Below, in pieces: positions 16,440-26,463 of a stretch of DNA of 64,000 bases (position 1 is the first letter of the stretch; every line of letters starts with the position of its first letter). The DNA is from Lachnospiraceae bacterium KH1T2 (GTDB taxonomy: Bacteria > Bacillota > Clostridia > Lachnospirales > Lachnospiraceae). The notes beneath the pieces were generated by a model, which had not been told where the DNA came from, did not search any database, and saw nothing but the letters and a program-made list of their open reading frames with translations. The stretch spans positions 124,001-188,000 of the forward strand of contig FOSY01000004.1 of NCBI GenBank assembly GCA_900114405.1. The letters are read 5' to 3'. The translations under genes and the position numbers were made by a program.

Positions 16440-17413
16440 CTTGACATTGCTCTTGCAATCTCTACCCAGTACTCAGGTACTGTCTTCTTCATTGCAAGTG
16501 CCTCATCGATATCGTAATCACAGAAGTCACCGTTCATATGGCATACAACTCTGTTTGTCTTACCCTGCTTAAGAAGGTCAGCTGCGTAAGCGCCCATGAT
16601 TGTAGCATAGAAACGATCCTTACATGTTGGTGAACCACCACGCTGCATGTAACCAAGAATTGTAGCTCTTGTCTCCATACCTGTAGCAGCTTCGATTCTT
16701 CTTGCCATTGATGTTGAGTGGCCAATACCCTCAGCATTAACGATAAGGAAGTGTGTCTTACCGATCTTTCTAGCCTGGATGATGTGGTTGATGATTCTCT
16801 GCTCATCGAAATCATAGTTCTCAGGAAGAAGGATTTCTTCAGCACCTGAAGCAACACCACACCAAAGAGCGATGTAACCAGCGCCACGTCCCATAACTTC
16901 GATAATAGAACATCTCTCATGTGAGCTTGATGTATCACGAACCTTGTCGATAGCTTCCATTGCTGTATTAACAGCTGTATCAAAACCGATAGTATAATCT
17001 GTACAAGCGATATCAAGGTCGATTGTTCCAGGAAGACCTACTACAGCGATTCCGTGCTTTGAAAGTCCAAGTGCTCCCTTATAAGAACCATCACCACCGA
17101 TAACAACTACTGCATCGATACCAAGATCTTTAAGGATCTTAGCACCCTTTGCCTTACCTTCGTCTGTTCCAAACTCTTCGCTTCGAGCTGTTCTGAGGAT
17201 TGTACCACCCTTCTGAATAGAATCGGAAACATCCTTAGATGTCATCTCGTGGATTTCTCCATTAAGAAGTCCCTGGTATCCTTTTTCAATACCATAAACT
17301 TTCATTCCGTTTGAAAGAGCTTTTCTGACAACGGCACGAATTGCAGCATTCATTCCCGGTGCATCGCCACCGCTTGTAAGTACTGCGATTGTTTTAATTT
17401 CTTTTTCAGCCAT
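16436..17413 (-). CDS. pfkA: ATP-type 6-phosphofructokinase
   Basis: The enzyme phosphorylates fructose 6-phosphate in glycolysis. The 325 residues (from the ATG at 17411-17413, with GAGG ahead) start MAEKEIKTIAVLTSGGDAPGM. The GGDGSYKGA loop has glycine where PPi-dependent enzymes carry aspartate, so ATP is the likely donor. The catalytic motif usually read as TIDND is TIDLD here, with IACTDYTIGFDTA following. Both aspartates are kept. Substrate residues MGRGAGYIAL and RGGSPTCKDR are normal. Confidence 0.92.
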   Translation of the reverse strand: MAEKEIKTIAVLTSGGDAPGMNAAIRAVVRKALSNGMKVYGIEKGYQGLLNGEIHEMTSKDVSDSIQKGGTILRTARSEEFGTDEGKAKGAKILKDLGIDAVVVIGGDGSYKGALGLSKHGIAVVGLPGTIDLDIACTDYTIGFDTAVNTAMEAIDKVRDTSSSHERCSIIEVMGRGAGYIALWCGVASGAEEILLPENYDFDEQRIINHIIQARKIGKTHFLIVNAEGIGHSTSMARRIEAATGMETRATILGYMQRGGSPTCKDRFYATIMGAYAADLLKQGKTNRVVCHMNGDFCDYDIDEALAMKKTVPEYWVEIARAMSR

Positions 17414-17475
17414 AATAGGTACCTCACTTCTATAACATAACAATTAGGATAAACTTTATAAGATTTCGTCAAATC

Positions 17476-17504
17476 ATTATAATAAACTTTTTCTCACTTT
17501 TCAA
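17476..17504 (-). promoter_or_regulatory. Promoter of pfkA and the methyltransferase gene
   Basis: A TTGAAA -35 (17499-17504) and a TATAAT -10 (17476-17481) are spaced 17 bases, just after the dnaE stop. pfkA can therefore be transcribed without dnaE. Confidence 0.65.
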
Positions 17505-17519
17505 CAACCATCGTTACAT

Positions 17520-20500
17520 TTATAACAATTTAACATTTTTGTCTCCGAATTCATTCAATAATAAATCCATCAAAGTTTGATCACATTTAACATTTTGTGA
17601 TCTTGGCAGCACTTTCTGCTGCTTTTCTTCCCTGAGATATATGATAACCGTATCATTTCCCTCTGAAGGTCTTAAAATGTCCATGAGCCTCTGCTCTTTT
17701 TCATCGTACTCTGCTCTCGAAGCAAACTGTATGTAAAGCTTCCTCGGCATTTCTTCAAATGTCATCACTTTGTTTGCGATGAGCTGTCCATCCTTCTCAT
17801 CATCAGCCTTGACCGTTCCTGTGATGAAAACCTTCCTGTCCGGTGTAAGATATGGCGCATAAGCCGCATATTTATCAGGCCATACCACAACTTCTACCGT
17901 TCCTATGAGATCCTCAAGCATCAATATCGCCATAGTATCGCCTTTTTTGGTGTGTCTGATATTGATGTCGCTTATAAGACCGCCGATAGTCTGGCTTGAT
18001 CTTTCTTTAAGTCCGATCACATTCGTTTCAGGATCAAGTGCAAACTGACCTGCATCTGCAGTGATATATTTTCGCCAAAGCTTTTCATACTCTCTAAGTG
18101 GATGCCCAGTGACATATACACCAAGCATTTCTTTCTCAAATGCAAGCTTAACATCGTCAGGGAATTCTCCAACATTAGGAAGTTTCTCGATCTTTGACTC
18201 CTGAGCCGCCTTGCTGCCCATCATATCAAATATCGACATCTGTCCGGCAATGTTATTTTTCCTGTCATCCGCCGCAGTGTCCATCAATACATTAAAGACT
18301 GACATATATTGCTTACGCGTTCCGCCAAGAGAATCCATAGCGCCGGCTTTTATCAGTGCCTCGACTGTCCTTTTATTAACCTCAGTTCCCGTCATCCTGT
18401 CTACAAAATCCTTAAGACTTACGAACGGTCCGTTTGCCTCACGCTCTCTCTCGACAGATTCAATAACAGATATACCTACAGATTTTATAGCAGAAAGTCC
18501 ATAACGTATCGACTTCTCTCCTGACGGTGCGAAACCCTTAAATGCCTCGTTAATATCAGGCGGAAGGATTTCAAGCCCCATACTCCTGCATGAAAGCAGA
18601 TAACCTGACATCTTTCCCGGATTATCTATAACACTTGTAAGCAATGATGCCATAAATTCCACCGGATAATAGTATTTAAGCCACGCTGTCTGCATTGTCA
18701 CATATGCGTAACATGCCGCATGAGACTTATTAAATGCATACTTTGCGAAGTCCATCATGTCGCCGTATATCTTTCTTGCGACGTCCTCATTGATTCCTTT
18801 CGCGATACATCCCGGAACTCCCTGCTCCTTATTACCATAGACGAAGTTATTTCTCTCTTCTTCCATGACATGCTGCTTCTTCTTACTCATGGCACGTCGT
18901 ACAAGGTCAGCTCGTCCCAACGTATATCCGCCGAGCTGCTGTACTATCTGCATTACCTGCTCCTGATATACGATACAGCCATAAGTAGGCTTAAGTATAG
19001 GCTCAAGCTCAGGGCAGTCATATATGACATTCGCAGCGTTCTTCTTACCCGCGATGTACTTTGGAATGAAATCCATCGGTCCCGGTCTGTAAAGTGCAAT
19101 TCCGGCAATGATATCTTCAAGCGACTCCGGCTTAAGATTCTTCATGAAACTCTGCATTCCGCCTGATTCGAGCTGGAATACACCGTCCGTTTCACCTGTT
19201 CCGATATATTCAAGAACCTTTTTATCATCATAATCTATATCATTGATGTCAAGGTTCACTCCCGGATGTCTTTCATTGACAAAATTAACGGCATTCTGGA
19301 TAACGGTAAGAGTCCTGAGTCCGAGGAAGTCCATCTTCAAAAGTCCAAGTTCTTCCAGGGTTGTCATAGTGAACTGTGTCGTGATCTCACCATTTGAGCC
19401 TCGCGAAAGCGGCACATAGTTATCAGCACTTTCCGGTGTGATGAGGATTCCGGCAGCATGCATAGAGGTATGTCTTGGCAGGCCTTCAAGTCGCATACTC
19501 ATATCAATGACTGTGCGCACCATATCATCTGTCTCATAGAGCTTTCTTAAGTCATTATTTTCCTTAAGTGCCTTTTCGAGCGTGATATTAAGTTCATTCG
19601 GGATCATCTTTGAAAGATTATCCCCAAAAGAATATGGCAGATCCATTACACGTGCCACATCTCTGATAACGCCCTTTGCCGCCAGTGTACCAAAGGTCAC
19701 GATCTGCACGCACTTGTCACGCCCATACTTACGCACTACATAATCTATGACTTCCTGCCTTCGCTCAAAGCCGAAGTCCACGTCAATATCAGGCATGGAA
19801 ACTCGTTCCGGGTTAAGGAAACGCTCAAAGAGAAGATCATATTTAACCGGATCGATATCCGTTATCTTAAGCGCATATGAAACTATCGCACCTGCGGCAG
19901 AGCCTCGTCCCGGGCCCACAGGGATATCATGCTCTTTAGCATAATTTATGTAATCCCATACTATAAGGAAGTAATCCACGTATCCCATCTTTTGAATAAC
20001 GCCAAGCTCATACTGCATCTGCTTATACAGGCTTCCGTCATCATCAGGATATCTTTCCTTAAAGCCTTCGTCACATAAATGATTTAAATACCCCCACGAA
20101 TCAAAGCCTTCCGGCACATCAAAATGCGGAAGCTTTGTATTATGGAACTCTATCTCTACATGACATCTATCGGCAATCTTCTGCGTATTATCAAGTGCCT
20201 CCGGCGCATACGGAAAGAGCTCATGCATTTCCTCTTCGCTCTTTACAAAGTACTGTCCGCCTGTATAGCGCATTCTGTCTTCATCAGCAAGTCTTTTACC
20301 CGTCTGCAGGCAGAGAAGGATGTCATGCGGCTTCGCATCGTCTGCATATGTATAATGAATATCATTTGTACATACGAGTGGAATATCAAGTTTTTTCGAC
20401 ATAGCCACAAGCTGCTGGTCAACCAGCCTTTGCTCAGAGATTCCGTGATCCTGCAGTTCAAGGAAGAAATTACCTTTTCCAAAAATGTCAAGGTACTCAA

Positions 20501-20978
20501 GTGCTGCCTTCTCTGCCTCTGCTGTGAAGCCTCTTACTATATCTCTTGGTATTTCTCCTGCAAGACATGCCGAAAGCGCTATTATTCCTTCGTGATACTG
20601 CCTTAAAACCTCTTTATCTACTCTCGGCTTATAGTAATAGCCCTCTGTAAAACCTATTGATACAATTTTCATCAGGTTCTCGTAGCCCTGATTATTTTCC
20701 GCCAGAAGAACCAGATGATAATATCTGTCATCATCTCCACTCCCTGACTTTTCGTGCCGTGAGCCGGGCGCCACGTATACTTCGCAGCCAAGTATCGGCT
20801 TTATCCCGGAAGCATTACATTCCTTATAAAAATCGATCACACCATACATAACACCGTGGTCGGTTATTGCCGCAGAATTCATTCCAAGTTCTTTTACCCT
20901 TGAAACGTATTCTTTTATTTTATTTGATCCATCCAGCAGTGAATATTCTGTATGTGTATGTAAATGAACAAAAGACAT
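17520..20978 (-). CDS. dnaE: DNA polymerase III alpha subunit (DnaE type)
   Basis: The 1152 residues have an N-terminal PHP domain (FVHLHTHTEYSLLDG, ITDHGVMYG), a polymerase core with GPGRGSAAGAIVSY and the catalytic MPDIDVDF, the helix-hairpin-helix thumb region and a C-terminal OB domain (IGGLISDINIRHTKKGDTM). No proofreading exonuclease is present, as expected for DnaE; Firmicutes also have PolC for the bulk of synthesis. I take the ATG at 20976-20978, with AAAGG ahead, because the sequence before it does not belong to the PHP fold. Confidence 0.93.
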   Translation of the reverse strand: MSFVHLHTHTEYSLLDGSNKIKEYVSRVKELGMNSAAITDHGVMYGVIDFYKECNASGIKPILGCEVYVAPGSRHEKSGSGDDDRYYHLVLLAENNQGYENLMKIVSIGFTEGYYYKPRVDKEVLRQYHEGIIALSACLAGEIPRDIVRGFTAEAEKAALEYLDIFGKGNFFLELQDHGISEQRLVDQQLVAMSKKLDIPLVCTNDIHYTYADDAKPHDILLCLQTGKRLADEDRMRYTGGQYFVKSEEEMHELFPYAPEALDNTQKIADRCHVEIEFHNTKLPHFDVPEGFDSWGYLNHLCDEGFKERYPDDDGSLYKQMQYELGVIQKMGYVDYFLIVWDYINYAKEHDIPVGPGRGSAAGAIVSYALKITDIDPVKYDLLFERFLNPERVSMPDIDVDFGFERRQEVIDYVVRKYGRDKCVQIVTFGTLAAKGVIRDVARVMDLPYSFGDNLSKMIPNELNITLEKALKENNDLRKLYETDDMVRTVIDMSMRLEGLPRHTSMHAAGILITPESADNYVPLSRGSNGEITTQFTMTTLEELGLLKMDFLGLRTLTVIQNAVNFVNERHPGVNLDINDIDYDDKKVLEYIGTGETDGVFQLESGGMQSFMKNLKPESLEDIIAGIALYRPGPMDFIPKYIAGKKNAANVIYDCPELEPILKPTYGCIVYQEQVMQIVQQLGGYTLGRADLVRRAMSKKKQHVMEEERNNFVYGNKEQGVPGCIAKGINEDVARKIYGDMMDFAKYAFNKSHAACYAYVTMQTAWLKYYYPVEFMASLLTSVIDNPGKMSGYLLSCRSMGLEILPPDINEAFKGFAPSGEKSIRYGLSAIKSVGISVIESVEREREANGPFVSLKDFVDRMTGTEVNKRTVEALIKAGAMDSLGGTRKQYMSVFNVLMDTAADDRKNNIAGQMSIFDMMGSKAAQESKIEKLPNVGEFPDDVKLAFEKEMLGVYVTGHPLREYEKLWRKYITADAGQFALDPETNVIGLKERSSQTIGGLISDINIRHTKKGDTMAILMLEDLIGTVEVVVWPDKYAAYAPYLTPDRKVFITGTVKADDEKDGQLIANKVMTFEEMPRKLYIQFASRAEYDEKEQRLMDILRPSEGNDTVIIYLREEKQQKVLPRSQNVKCDQTLMDLLLNEFGDKNVKLL

Positions 20979-21045
20979 ATATTTACCTTTCACAAACTCA
21001 TCTTTTCGTTCGAATTCTACCACAAATGCAGCAAAATTCACAGTC

Positions 21046-21070
21046 AAAAGGGACGGATCAACTCCGTCCC
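21046..21070 (-). terminator. Terminator of the small membrane gene upstream of dnaE
   Basis: GGGACGGA pairs with TCCGTCCC across five bases and is followed by TTTT on the minus strand. Confidence 0.7.
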
Positions 21071-21101
21071 CCAAAAGCAAATATAAAACTACCGCATGCG
21101 A

Positions 21102-21338
21102 TTAGGATTTATCTATAAAATGTTTCCTCAAATCACTAAGCAGCGAATTTCCAAGTATGATCAACACCGCAAGCAAAAAAAGCTGAAAGGCGAGCATATG
21201 ATACATGCAAAGAAAACTTTCCTCATCGAACCCATCATAATTAAAGTTCATAAGGAAAAATACTATATCCGGTGAGCGCAATAATGCTGCACAACATGCC
21301 AAAAATGCCAGTATTCTTGCTACTATAAATTCAAACAT
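21102..21338 (-). CDS. Small membrane protein with two predicted helices
   Basis: The ATG at 21336-21338 has a strong GGAGGAG site. The 78 residues hold two hydrophobic segments (IVARILAFLACCAALL and MLAFQLFLLAVLIILGNSLL) with an acidic stretch between (NYDGFDEESF). I recognise no family. It stands alone between its own terminator and the metK leader region. Confidence 0.6.
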   Translation of the reverse strand: MFEFIVARILAFLACCAALLRSPDIVFFLMNFNYDGFDEESFLCMYHMLAFQLFLLAVLIILGNSLLSDLRKHFIDKS

Positions 21339-21523
21339 CTCGCTCCTCCTCGTGTTATCAGGCGCTAACATTTTCTATTAATTTTACATATAGCACCGCA
21401 TCTAAAAAAACGCAATCTCATTAATGAAAATTAAATCATATCCTTACCAAAACTTAAGGTTTCGCCCATTAATGTATACTCAATACCATTTTTTCACAAA
21501 ATCCAAAACATTTTAACATTCTA

Positions 21524-21552
21524 TTGACGGAATGTTGATTTAGTGTTATCGT
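21524..21552 (+). promoter_or_regulatory. Promoter of metK
   Basis: TTGACG (21524-21529) is followed after 17 bases by TATCGT, or after 16 by TTATCG. It lies about 30 bases ahead of the SAM riboswitch. Confidence 0.55.
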
Positions 21553-21582
21553 CAAAGAACAAAACTAATTAAATATTAGCTA

Positions 21583-21688
21583 TTCTCTTATTAAGAGTGG
21601 TGGAGACCCAAAGGATCTATGAAGCCACGACAACCTCCGTTTAGCGGAAGGTGCCAACCTTGAGCGAGAAATTCGAACAATGAGAGGA
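21583..21688 (+). ncRNA. SAM-I (S-box) riboswitch aptamer
   Basis: The S-box landmarks appear in order: CTCTTAT of P1, AAGAGTGGTGGAGA, GGATCTATGAAGCCACGACAA, GGAAGGTGCCAACCTTGAG and the closing ATGAGAG of P1. It senses S-adenosylmethionine. Its downstream terminator makes it a transcriptional off switch. Confidence 0.95.
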
Positions 21689-21707
21689 TTTGATTATCAG
21701 TTTGTCG

Positions 21708-21740
21708 AGTCCACTGTTGTTTACAGCGGGCTATTTTTTT
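21708..21740 (+). terminator. Riboswitch-controlled terminator of metK
   Basis: AGTCCACTG pairs with CAGCGGGCT across a short loop, with one mismatch, and is followed by ATTTTTTT. It lies 30 bases before the metK start. Confidence 0.85.
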
Positions 21741-21770
21741 ACCGATTTTTAAATCGGAGAATGGAGTTAT

Positions 21771-22976
21771 ATGGAAAAAAGATTATTTACTTCAGAGTCA
21801 GTTACAGAAGGACATCCTGACAAAGTCTGTGATGCGATTTCTGACGCTATCCTTGACGAGTGCATCAAGCAGGACCCTATGAGCCGTGTAGCATGTGAGA
21901 CAATGGCATGCACAGGTTTCGTAGTAGTTACAGGTGAGATCACAACAAAGGCTTATGTTGATATCCAGAAGACTGTACGTGAGACAGTTCGTGAGATCGG
22001 CTACACAAAGTCTGACTACGGTTTCGACGCTGAGACATGCGCTGTTTTCACAGCTATCGACGAGCAGTCTCCTGACATCGCTATGGGTGTTGATAACGCT
22101 CTTGAAACAAAGGCTGAGCTTAAGGCTCTCGAAAAGAACATGTCTGACGCTGAAATCGGTGCTGTAGGTGCCGGAGATCAGGGTATGATGTTCGGTTATG
22201 CTACAAATGAAACACCTGAATATATGCCTTACCCTATCAACCTTGCTCAGAAGCTTACAAGACAGCTTACAAAGGTTAGAAAAGACGGTACACTTGGCTA
22301 CCTTCGTCCTGATGGAAAATCTCAGGTTTCTGTAGAGTACGATGAAAACGGCAAGCCTTCAAGACTTGAAGCTGTTGTTATCTCTACTCAGCATGACCCT
22401 GATGTAACTCAGGAGCAGATCCACAACGACATCAAGAAGTATGTATTTGATCCGGTTGTTCCTGCAGGAATGATCGACGATAAGACAAAGATCTACATCA
22501 ATCCTACAGGCCGTTTCGTAATCGGTGGTCCTCACGGTGATGCAGGTCTTACAGGACGTAAGATCATCGTAGACACCTACGGCGGATACGCTCGTCACGG
22601 CGGCGGAGCTTTCTCTGGTAAGGACTGCACAAAGGTTGACCGTTCAGGCGCTTATGCAGCTCGTTATGTCGCAAAGAACATCGTTGCTGCCGGTCTTGCT
22701 GACCAGGCTGAGATCCAGCTTTCATACGCTATCGGTGTTGCTGAGCCTACATCTATCATGATCGATACTTTCGGCACAGGCAAGCTTTCTAACGAAAAGC
22801 TTACAGATATCATCCGCGAGAACTTTGACCTTCGTCCGGCAGGAATCATCAAGATGCTTGATCTCCGTCGTCCTATCTACAAGCAGACAGCTGCTTATGG
22901 TCACTTTGGCCGCACAGATGTTGATCTTCCTTGGGAAGCATTAGATAAGGTTGACGTACTTAAAAAATACCTCTAA
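21771..22976 (+). CDS. metK: S-adenosylmethionine synthetase
   Basis: It makes SAM from methionine and ATP. The 401 residues are close to the standard length and carry [16 protein letters not shown], the [12 protein letters not shown] loop and the GGGAFSGKD phosphate-binding loop, all intact. It is under the SAM-I riboswitch, so its own product shuts it down. Codon use (GAC, ATC, CTT, GGT rich) suggests high expression. The HD-GYP gene follows after 58 bases and may be cotranscribed. Confidence 0.97.
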   Translation: MEKRLFTSESVTEGHPDKVCDAISDAILDECIKQDPMSRVACETMACTGFVVVTGEITTKAYVDIQKTVRETVREIGYTKSDYGFDAETCAVFTAIDEQSPDIAMGVDNALETKAELKALEKNMSDAEIGAVGAGDQGMMFGYATNETPEYMPYPINLAQKLTRQLTKVRKDGTLGYLRPDGKSQVSVEYDENGKPSRLEAVVISTQHDPDVTQEQIHNDIKKYVFDPVVPAGMIDDKTKIYINPTGRFVIGGPHGDAGLTGRKIIVDTYGGYARHGGGAFSGKDCTKVDRSGAYAARYVAKNIVAAGLADQAEIQLSYAIGVAEPTSIMIDTFGTGKLSNEKLTDIIRENFDLRPAGIIKMLDLRRPIYKQTAAYGHFGRTDVDLPWEALDKVDVLKKYL

Positions 22977-23034
22977 AATAATATATAGATCGGCTGAATT
23001 TGGGGAAGTTAAGCCGCAATAAGGGGGATTTAAT

Positions 23035-24123
23035 ATGTCCAGAATTCTCACTCAGAATCTGGTTCCGGGGATGGTCACAGCTGAAGATGTTTATTCTTAT
23101 AACAATCAACTGATCATATCCAAGGACACGCCGCTTACAGACAAGGTAATTACAAAATTAGAATTTTATTCTGTTCTATCAATACGCATCAAAGACGACT
23201 CCGGCAGTGAGCTTTCCGAAGAGGAGATCATTTCCAGACTTAGTGAAGATGCGCCTTATTCAGCCAAGGTCAAGGCTACTCCTGAATATAAAAAGTTCCG
23301 GAAGGATTTCAATGAATCATTGAAGTCCTTCCGTACAAATATCAATGATGTCGTTGTCAAACATTCAATTGACGCCGACTCTCTGCTTTCTAATGCATAT
23401 ACATTATTAAAGGGAAATCCTTCCGGCATTCATATCTTTGATATGCTGCACAATATGAGGGAATTTGATGATCCCACATATGCACACAGTCTTAATGTTG
23501 CGCTTATCTGCAACGTTTTCGGAAAATGGCTAGACATGCCGAGACAGGATCTTCATATGCTTACGCTCTGTGGAATGCTCCACGACATAGGTAAGATGAA
23601 AATTCCGGAAAACATAATCAGTAAACCCGCAAAGCTTTCAAATGAAGAATATTCCATCATTAAAACTCATACTGTAGAGGGCTTTAATATCCTCAAAGCC
23701 GTGGACATTGATGACCACGTAAGGAATGCAGCTCTGATGCATCACGAGCGCTGTGACGGCTCAGGCTACCCCTTTGGGCTCACTACTGAAAGGATAGACC
23801 GCTTTGCGCGCATAATCGCCATAGCTGACGTCTACGACGCTATGACAAGTCCTCGTGTCTACCGAGGTCCTATGTGTCCATTCAAGGTAATTGAGATTTT
23901 CGAAAGCGAAGGTCTCCAAAAATATGATCCAGAATATATCCTTGTATTCTTAGAATACATAGTCAATACATACATGAACAACCGTGTACGCCTCACAAAC
24001 GGCATGGAAGGCGATGTTATCCTAATCAATAAGCTAAGCCTTGCTAAGCCTATGGTACGATGCGGAAATCACTATATTGACTTGTCACGCGAAAAGGGAA
24101 TTTCCATAGAAGCGATAATTTAA
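23035..24123 (+). CDS. HD-GYP domain protein (probable cyclic-dinucleotide phosphodiesterase)
   Basis: The 362 residues have an N-terminal DUF3391-like region (VPGMVTAEDVYSYNNQLI) and an HD-GYP domain from about residue 130: HSLNVAL (151), HDIGKMKIP (183-191), HHERCDGSGYPFG near 237. All metal-binding histidines and aspartates and the GYP motif are present, so c-di-GMP hydrolysis is likely. There is no membrane segment or receiver domain. An AAGGGGG site lies ahead of the ATG. The cyclic dinucleotide used cannot be told from sequence. Confidence 0.88.
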   Translation: MSRILTQNLVPGMVTAEDVYSYNNQLIISKDTPLTDKVITKLEFYSVLSIRIKDDSGSELSEEEIISRLSEDAPYSAKVKATPEYKKFRKDFNESLKSFRTNINDVVVKHSIDADSLLSNAYTLLKGNPSGIHIFDMLHNMREFDDPTYAHSLNVALICNVFGKWLDMPRQDLHMLTLCGMLHDIGKMKIPENIISKPAKLSNEEYSIIKTHTVEGFNILKAVDIDDHVRNAALMHHERCDGSGYPFGLTTERIDRFARIIAIADVYDAMTSPRVYRGPMCPFKVIEIFESEGLQKYDPEYILVFLEYIVNTYMNNRVRLTNGMEGDVILINKLSLAKPMVRCGNHYIDLSREKGISIEAII

Positions 24124-24130
24124 ACTACAA

Positions 24131-24158
24131 AACCTCTCACCGCAGTCGGTGAGAGGTT
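24131..24158. terminator. Bidirectional terminator between the HD-GYP gene and murA
   Basis: AACCTCTCACCG pairs perfectly with CGGTGAGAGGTT across four bases, followed by ATTTTT on the plus strand and TTTTGTAG on the minus strand. Confidence 0.85.
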
Positions 24159-24162
24159 ATTT

Positions 24163-25485
24163 TTATACCACTGATGTTTTCAGTGTGAATTTCTGTATAT
24201 CAACGTCGCAGCCACATTTCTCGATAATTCCGCCAAGCTTACGGATCTTTACTTCAAAGTCTTCATAACCACGCTCAATAAAATGAATATCGTCGATTAT
24301 TGAAACTCCATCAGCTGCTAATGCTGCCATTACAAGCGCTGCACCGGCTCTAAGGTCAGGAGAAGAAACTCTTGCACCTGTGTATCCCTTGACACCTGTG
24401 ATAATAGCAGTATTTCCTTCAACTTTAACATCAGCGCCCATGCGGATGATCTCGTCTACATACTTAAAACGATTCTCAAATATGCTCTCTGTGACAAGGC
24501 TTGTGCCCTCTGAAAGAGCAAGCGCCACGCCTGCCTGCGGCTGCATATCTGTCGGGAATCCCGGATATGGAAGAGTCTTGATATTAGTAGGTTTAAGATG
24601 CTCTGTTCCTCTTACACGAACTGTATCATCAAACTCTTCTACTGTGCATCCCATCTCGATAAGCTTAGCCGAAATAGACTCAAGATGCTTAGGAATAACA
24701 TTCTTTACAGTAATGTCACCATTTGTGACAGCAGCTGCAAACATAAATGTTCCTGCCTCAATCTGGTCCGGAATGATAGAGTATGTTGTTCCATGAAGCT
24801 TCTCAACGCCATGAATCCTGATAATATCAGTACCTGCGCCCTTGATATCTGCACCCATACTATTAAGGAAGTTGGCAACGTCTACAACATGAGGCTCCTT
24901 AGCCGCATTTTCAATAGTTGTCTTTCCCTCAGCCATACAAGCTGCCATCATTACGTTTATAGTAGCTCCTACCGTAACGACATCCATGTAAATATGAGCA
25001 CCTACAAGCTTATCAGCATGAGTAGTGATCTGGCCGCGTTCTACTGTAGCCTCTGCTCCGATTGCTCTAAAGCCCTTAAGATGCTGGTCGATAGGACGAC
25101 TTCCGATATTACAGCCACCCGGAAGCGGAACTTCAGCTTCCTTATATTTACCGAGAAGAGCACCGATAAGATAGTAAGAAGCTCTTATCTTCTTAATAAG
25201 CTCATACTCAATATTCACATTACGGACATTAGCTCCATTGATCTTAACTGTGTGACGTGAAACTCTATCGATCATAACGCCGATCTCGCTCATAGCATCG
25301 AGCATTACGTTTGTATCACGTACATCAGGAAGGTTTTCAATAGTTACTGTCTCATCACTCATCAAAGCTGCTGCAAGAATAGCAAGAGCTGCATTCTTTG
25401 CACCGCCGATTACAACTTCACCCTTAAGCGGATTTCCTCCGCGGACCATATAACGGTCCATTTCTACTATATTACCCACACTCAT
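24163..25485 (-). CDS. murA: UDP-N-acetylglucosamine 1-carboxyvinyltransferase
   Basis: First committed step of peptidoglycan synthesis: phosphoenolpyruvate is joined to UDP-GlcNAc. The 440 residues have GGNPLKGEVVIGGAKNAAL at the front and the catalytic loop PGGCNIGSRPIDQH with the cysteine that fosfomycin alkylates. The ribosome site lies in the preceding flavin reductase gene, whose stop overlaps the murA start by four bases. Confidence 0.95.
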   Translation of the reverse strand: MSVGNIVEMDRYMVRGGNPLKGEVVIGGAKNAALAILAAALMSDETVTIENLPDVRDTNVMLDAMSEIGVMIDRVSRHTVKINGANVRNVNIEYELIKKIRASYYLIGALLGKYKEAEVPLPGGCNIGSRPIDQHLKGFRAIGAEATVERGQITTHADKLVGAHIYMDVVTVGATINVMMAACMAEGKTTIENAAKEPHVVDVANFLNSMGADIKGAGTDIIRIHGVEKLHGTTYSIIPDQIEAGTFMFAAAVTNGDITVKNVIPKHLESISAKLIEMGCTVEEFDDTVRVRGTEHLKPTNIKTLPYPGFPTDMQPQAGVALALSEGTSLVTESIFENRFKYVDEIIRMGADVKVEGNTAIITGVKGYTGARVSSPDLRAGAALVMAALAADGVSIIDDIHFIERGYEDFEVKIRKLGGIIEKCGCDVDIQKFTLKTSVV

Positions 25486-26060
25486 TTTCTGCGTGTCTTC
25501 CTTTTTTGAACAGAATAACCAAATTTACCTATCTTTTTCCCAAGCGTTACATATTCGCCATGAGAGTAAACGATTAGCCCCGCTCTCATGAGATCAAGTT
25601 TTCCTTTAGGATCAAGCAGAGACTCATCAACATTTACGCCTGTCACCTCTGCAATAAACATATCATGACTGCCAAGCGGCATTATATTTTTAACCTTACA
25701 TTCAATATTAACAGGACTTTCCGCAATTCCCGGCGCAGAAACCGTTTTCGACTTCTGTGCTGTAAGGTTACATTTCTTAAATTTATCTGTATCACGACCG
25801 CTTCTTACCCCGCAGAAATCTGCTGAACGTGTAAGCTTATCTGTCGTGAGATTTATCACAAACTCTTTTGTTTCTTTAATAATATCATACGAAAATCTGG
25901 AAGGTCTCACAGATATTGAAACCATCACAGGATCTGAACAAACCGTACCAACCCATGCTACAGTAAAGATATTAGCCTTTTCTCCAGGTCTCTGGCAGGA
26001 TATCATCGCTGCCGGCACCGGATAAAGCATGTTGCCCGGTTTCCAAAATGCTTTCGACAT
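25482..26060 (-). CDS. Flavin reductase-like / flavoredoxin-type protein
   Basis: The 192 residues match the FMN-binding flavin_reduct fold: a start with YPVPAAMISCQRPGEKANIFTVAW typed residues (WKPGNMLYPVP), then VSISVRPSRFSYDIIKETKEFVINL and DFCGVRSGRDTDKF. Such proteins bind FMN and reduce flavins or act as electron carriers in anaerobes. It is the first gene of a unit with murA, overlapping it by four bases; no functional link is obvious. Confidence 0.85.
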   Translation of the reverse strand: MSKAFWKPGNMLYPVPAAMISCQRPGEKANIFTVAWVGTVCSDPVMVSISVRPSRFSYDIIKETKEFVINLTTDKLTRSADFCGVRSGRDTDKFKKCNLTAQKSKTVSAPGIAESPVNIECKVKNIMPLGSHDMFIAEVTGVNVDESLLDPKGKLDLMRAGLIVYSHGEYVTLGKKIGKFGYSVQKRKTRRK

Positions 26061-26318
26061 AATTTTACCTCATAAATAATTACCTAGTGAGGAGCATGTA
26101 TTCTGTATTATAAAACATGCACTTATGACCATAGTCAAAATATTTTAACATTATTTTTGATTCTTATCAATCATTCTATTTCAAACTGTCAAAAATGTTC
26201 TATTTGTACACTTTCATCAAATTTCTCAAAAGTTAATTCCGTCATTTTAAACTATTATGTTTGTCTTTTTGAATTTTTATTGTGCATGTTTAATATATTG
26301 TTACATGCAGTTCATAAT

Positions 26319-26440
26319 TTGTTCATAAATAATTGCTATATTATAAGTGTCTTAAGAAAGACAAACAACTAAGCGATGTAGATGATTTTTTCATAATAAG
26401 CCTCGGGATCGTAAGGTTCCGGGGCACTCCTCTTTTAAAT
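26319..26440 (+). ncRNA. Possible orphan small RNA with its own promoter
   Basis: In the 447-base gap 26061-26507, otherwise AT-rich and empty, a promoter TTGTTC (26319-26324), 17 bases, TATAAG (26342-26347) points to the right. It would yield a transcript of about 85 bases. It would hold a small stem TGTCTT/AAGACA, a T-run, and a nine-pair hairpin (GCCTCGGGA with TTCCGGGGC, 26400-26425), then ACTCCTCTTTT. The converging relQ gene is on the other strand, so no plus-strand gene follows. I do not recognise the RNA; it could instead be a stray terminator. Confidence 0.35.
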
Positions 26441-26463
26441 ACGCACAAAACACAAACACACAA

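Noticed and set aside
20124-20606. 160-codon plus-strand open frame inside dnaE
   Set aside because: It is antisense to intact PHP and polymerase sequence, has no ribosome site and is rich in C, R, L and S as shadow frames of this codon use are.
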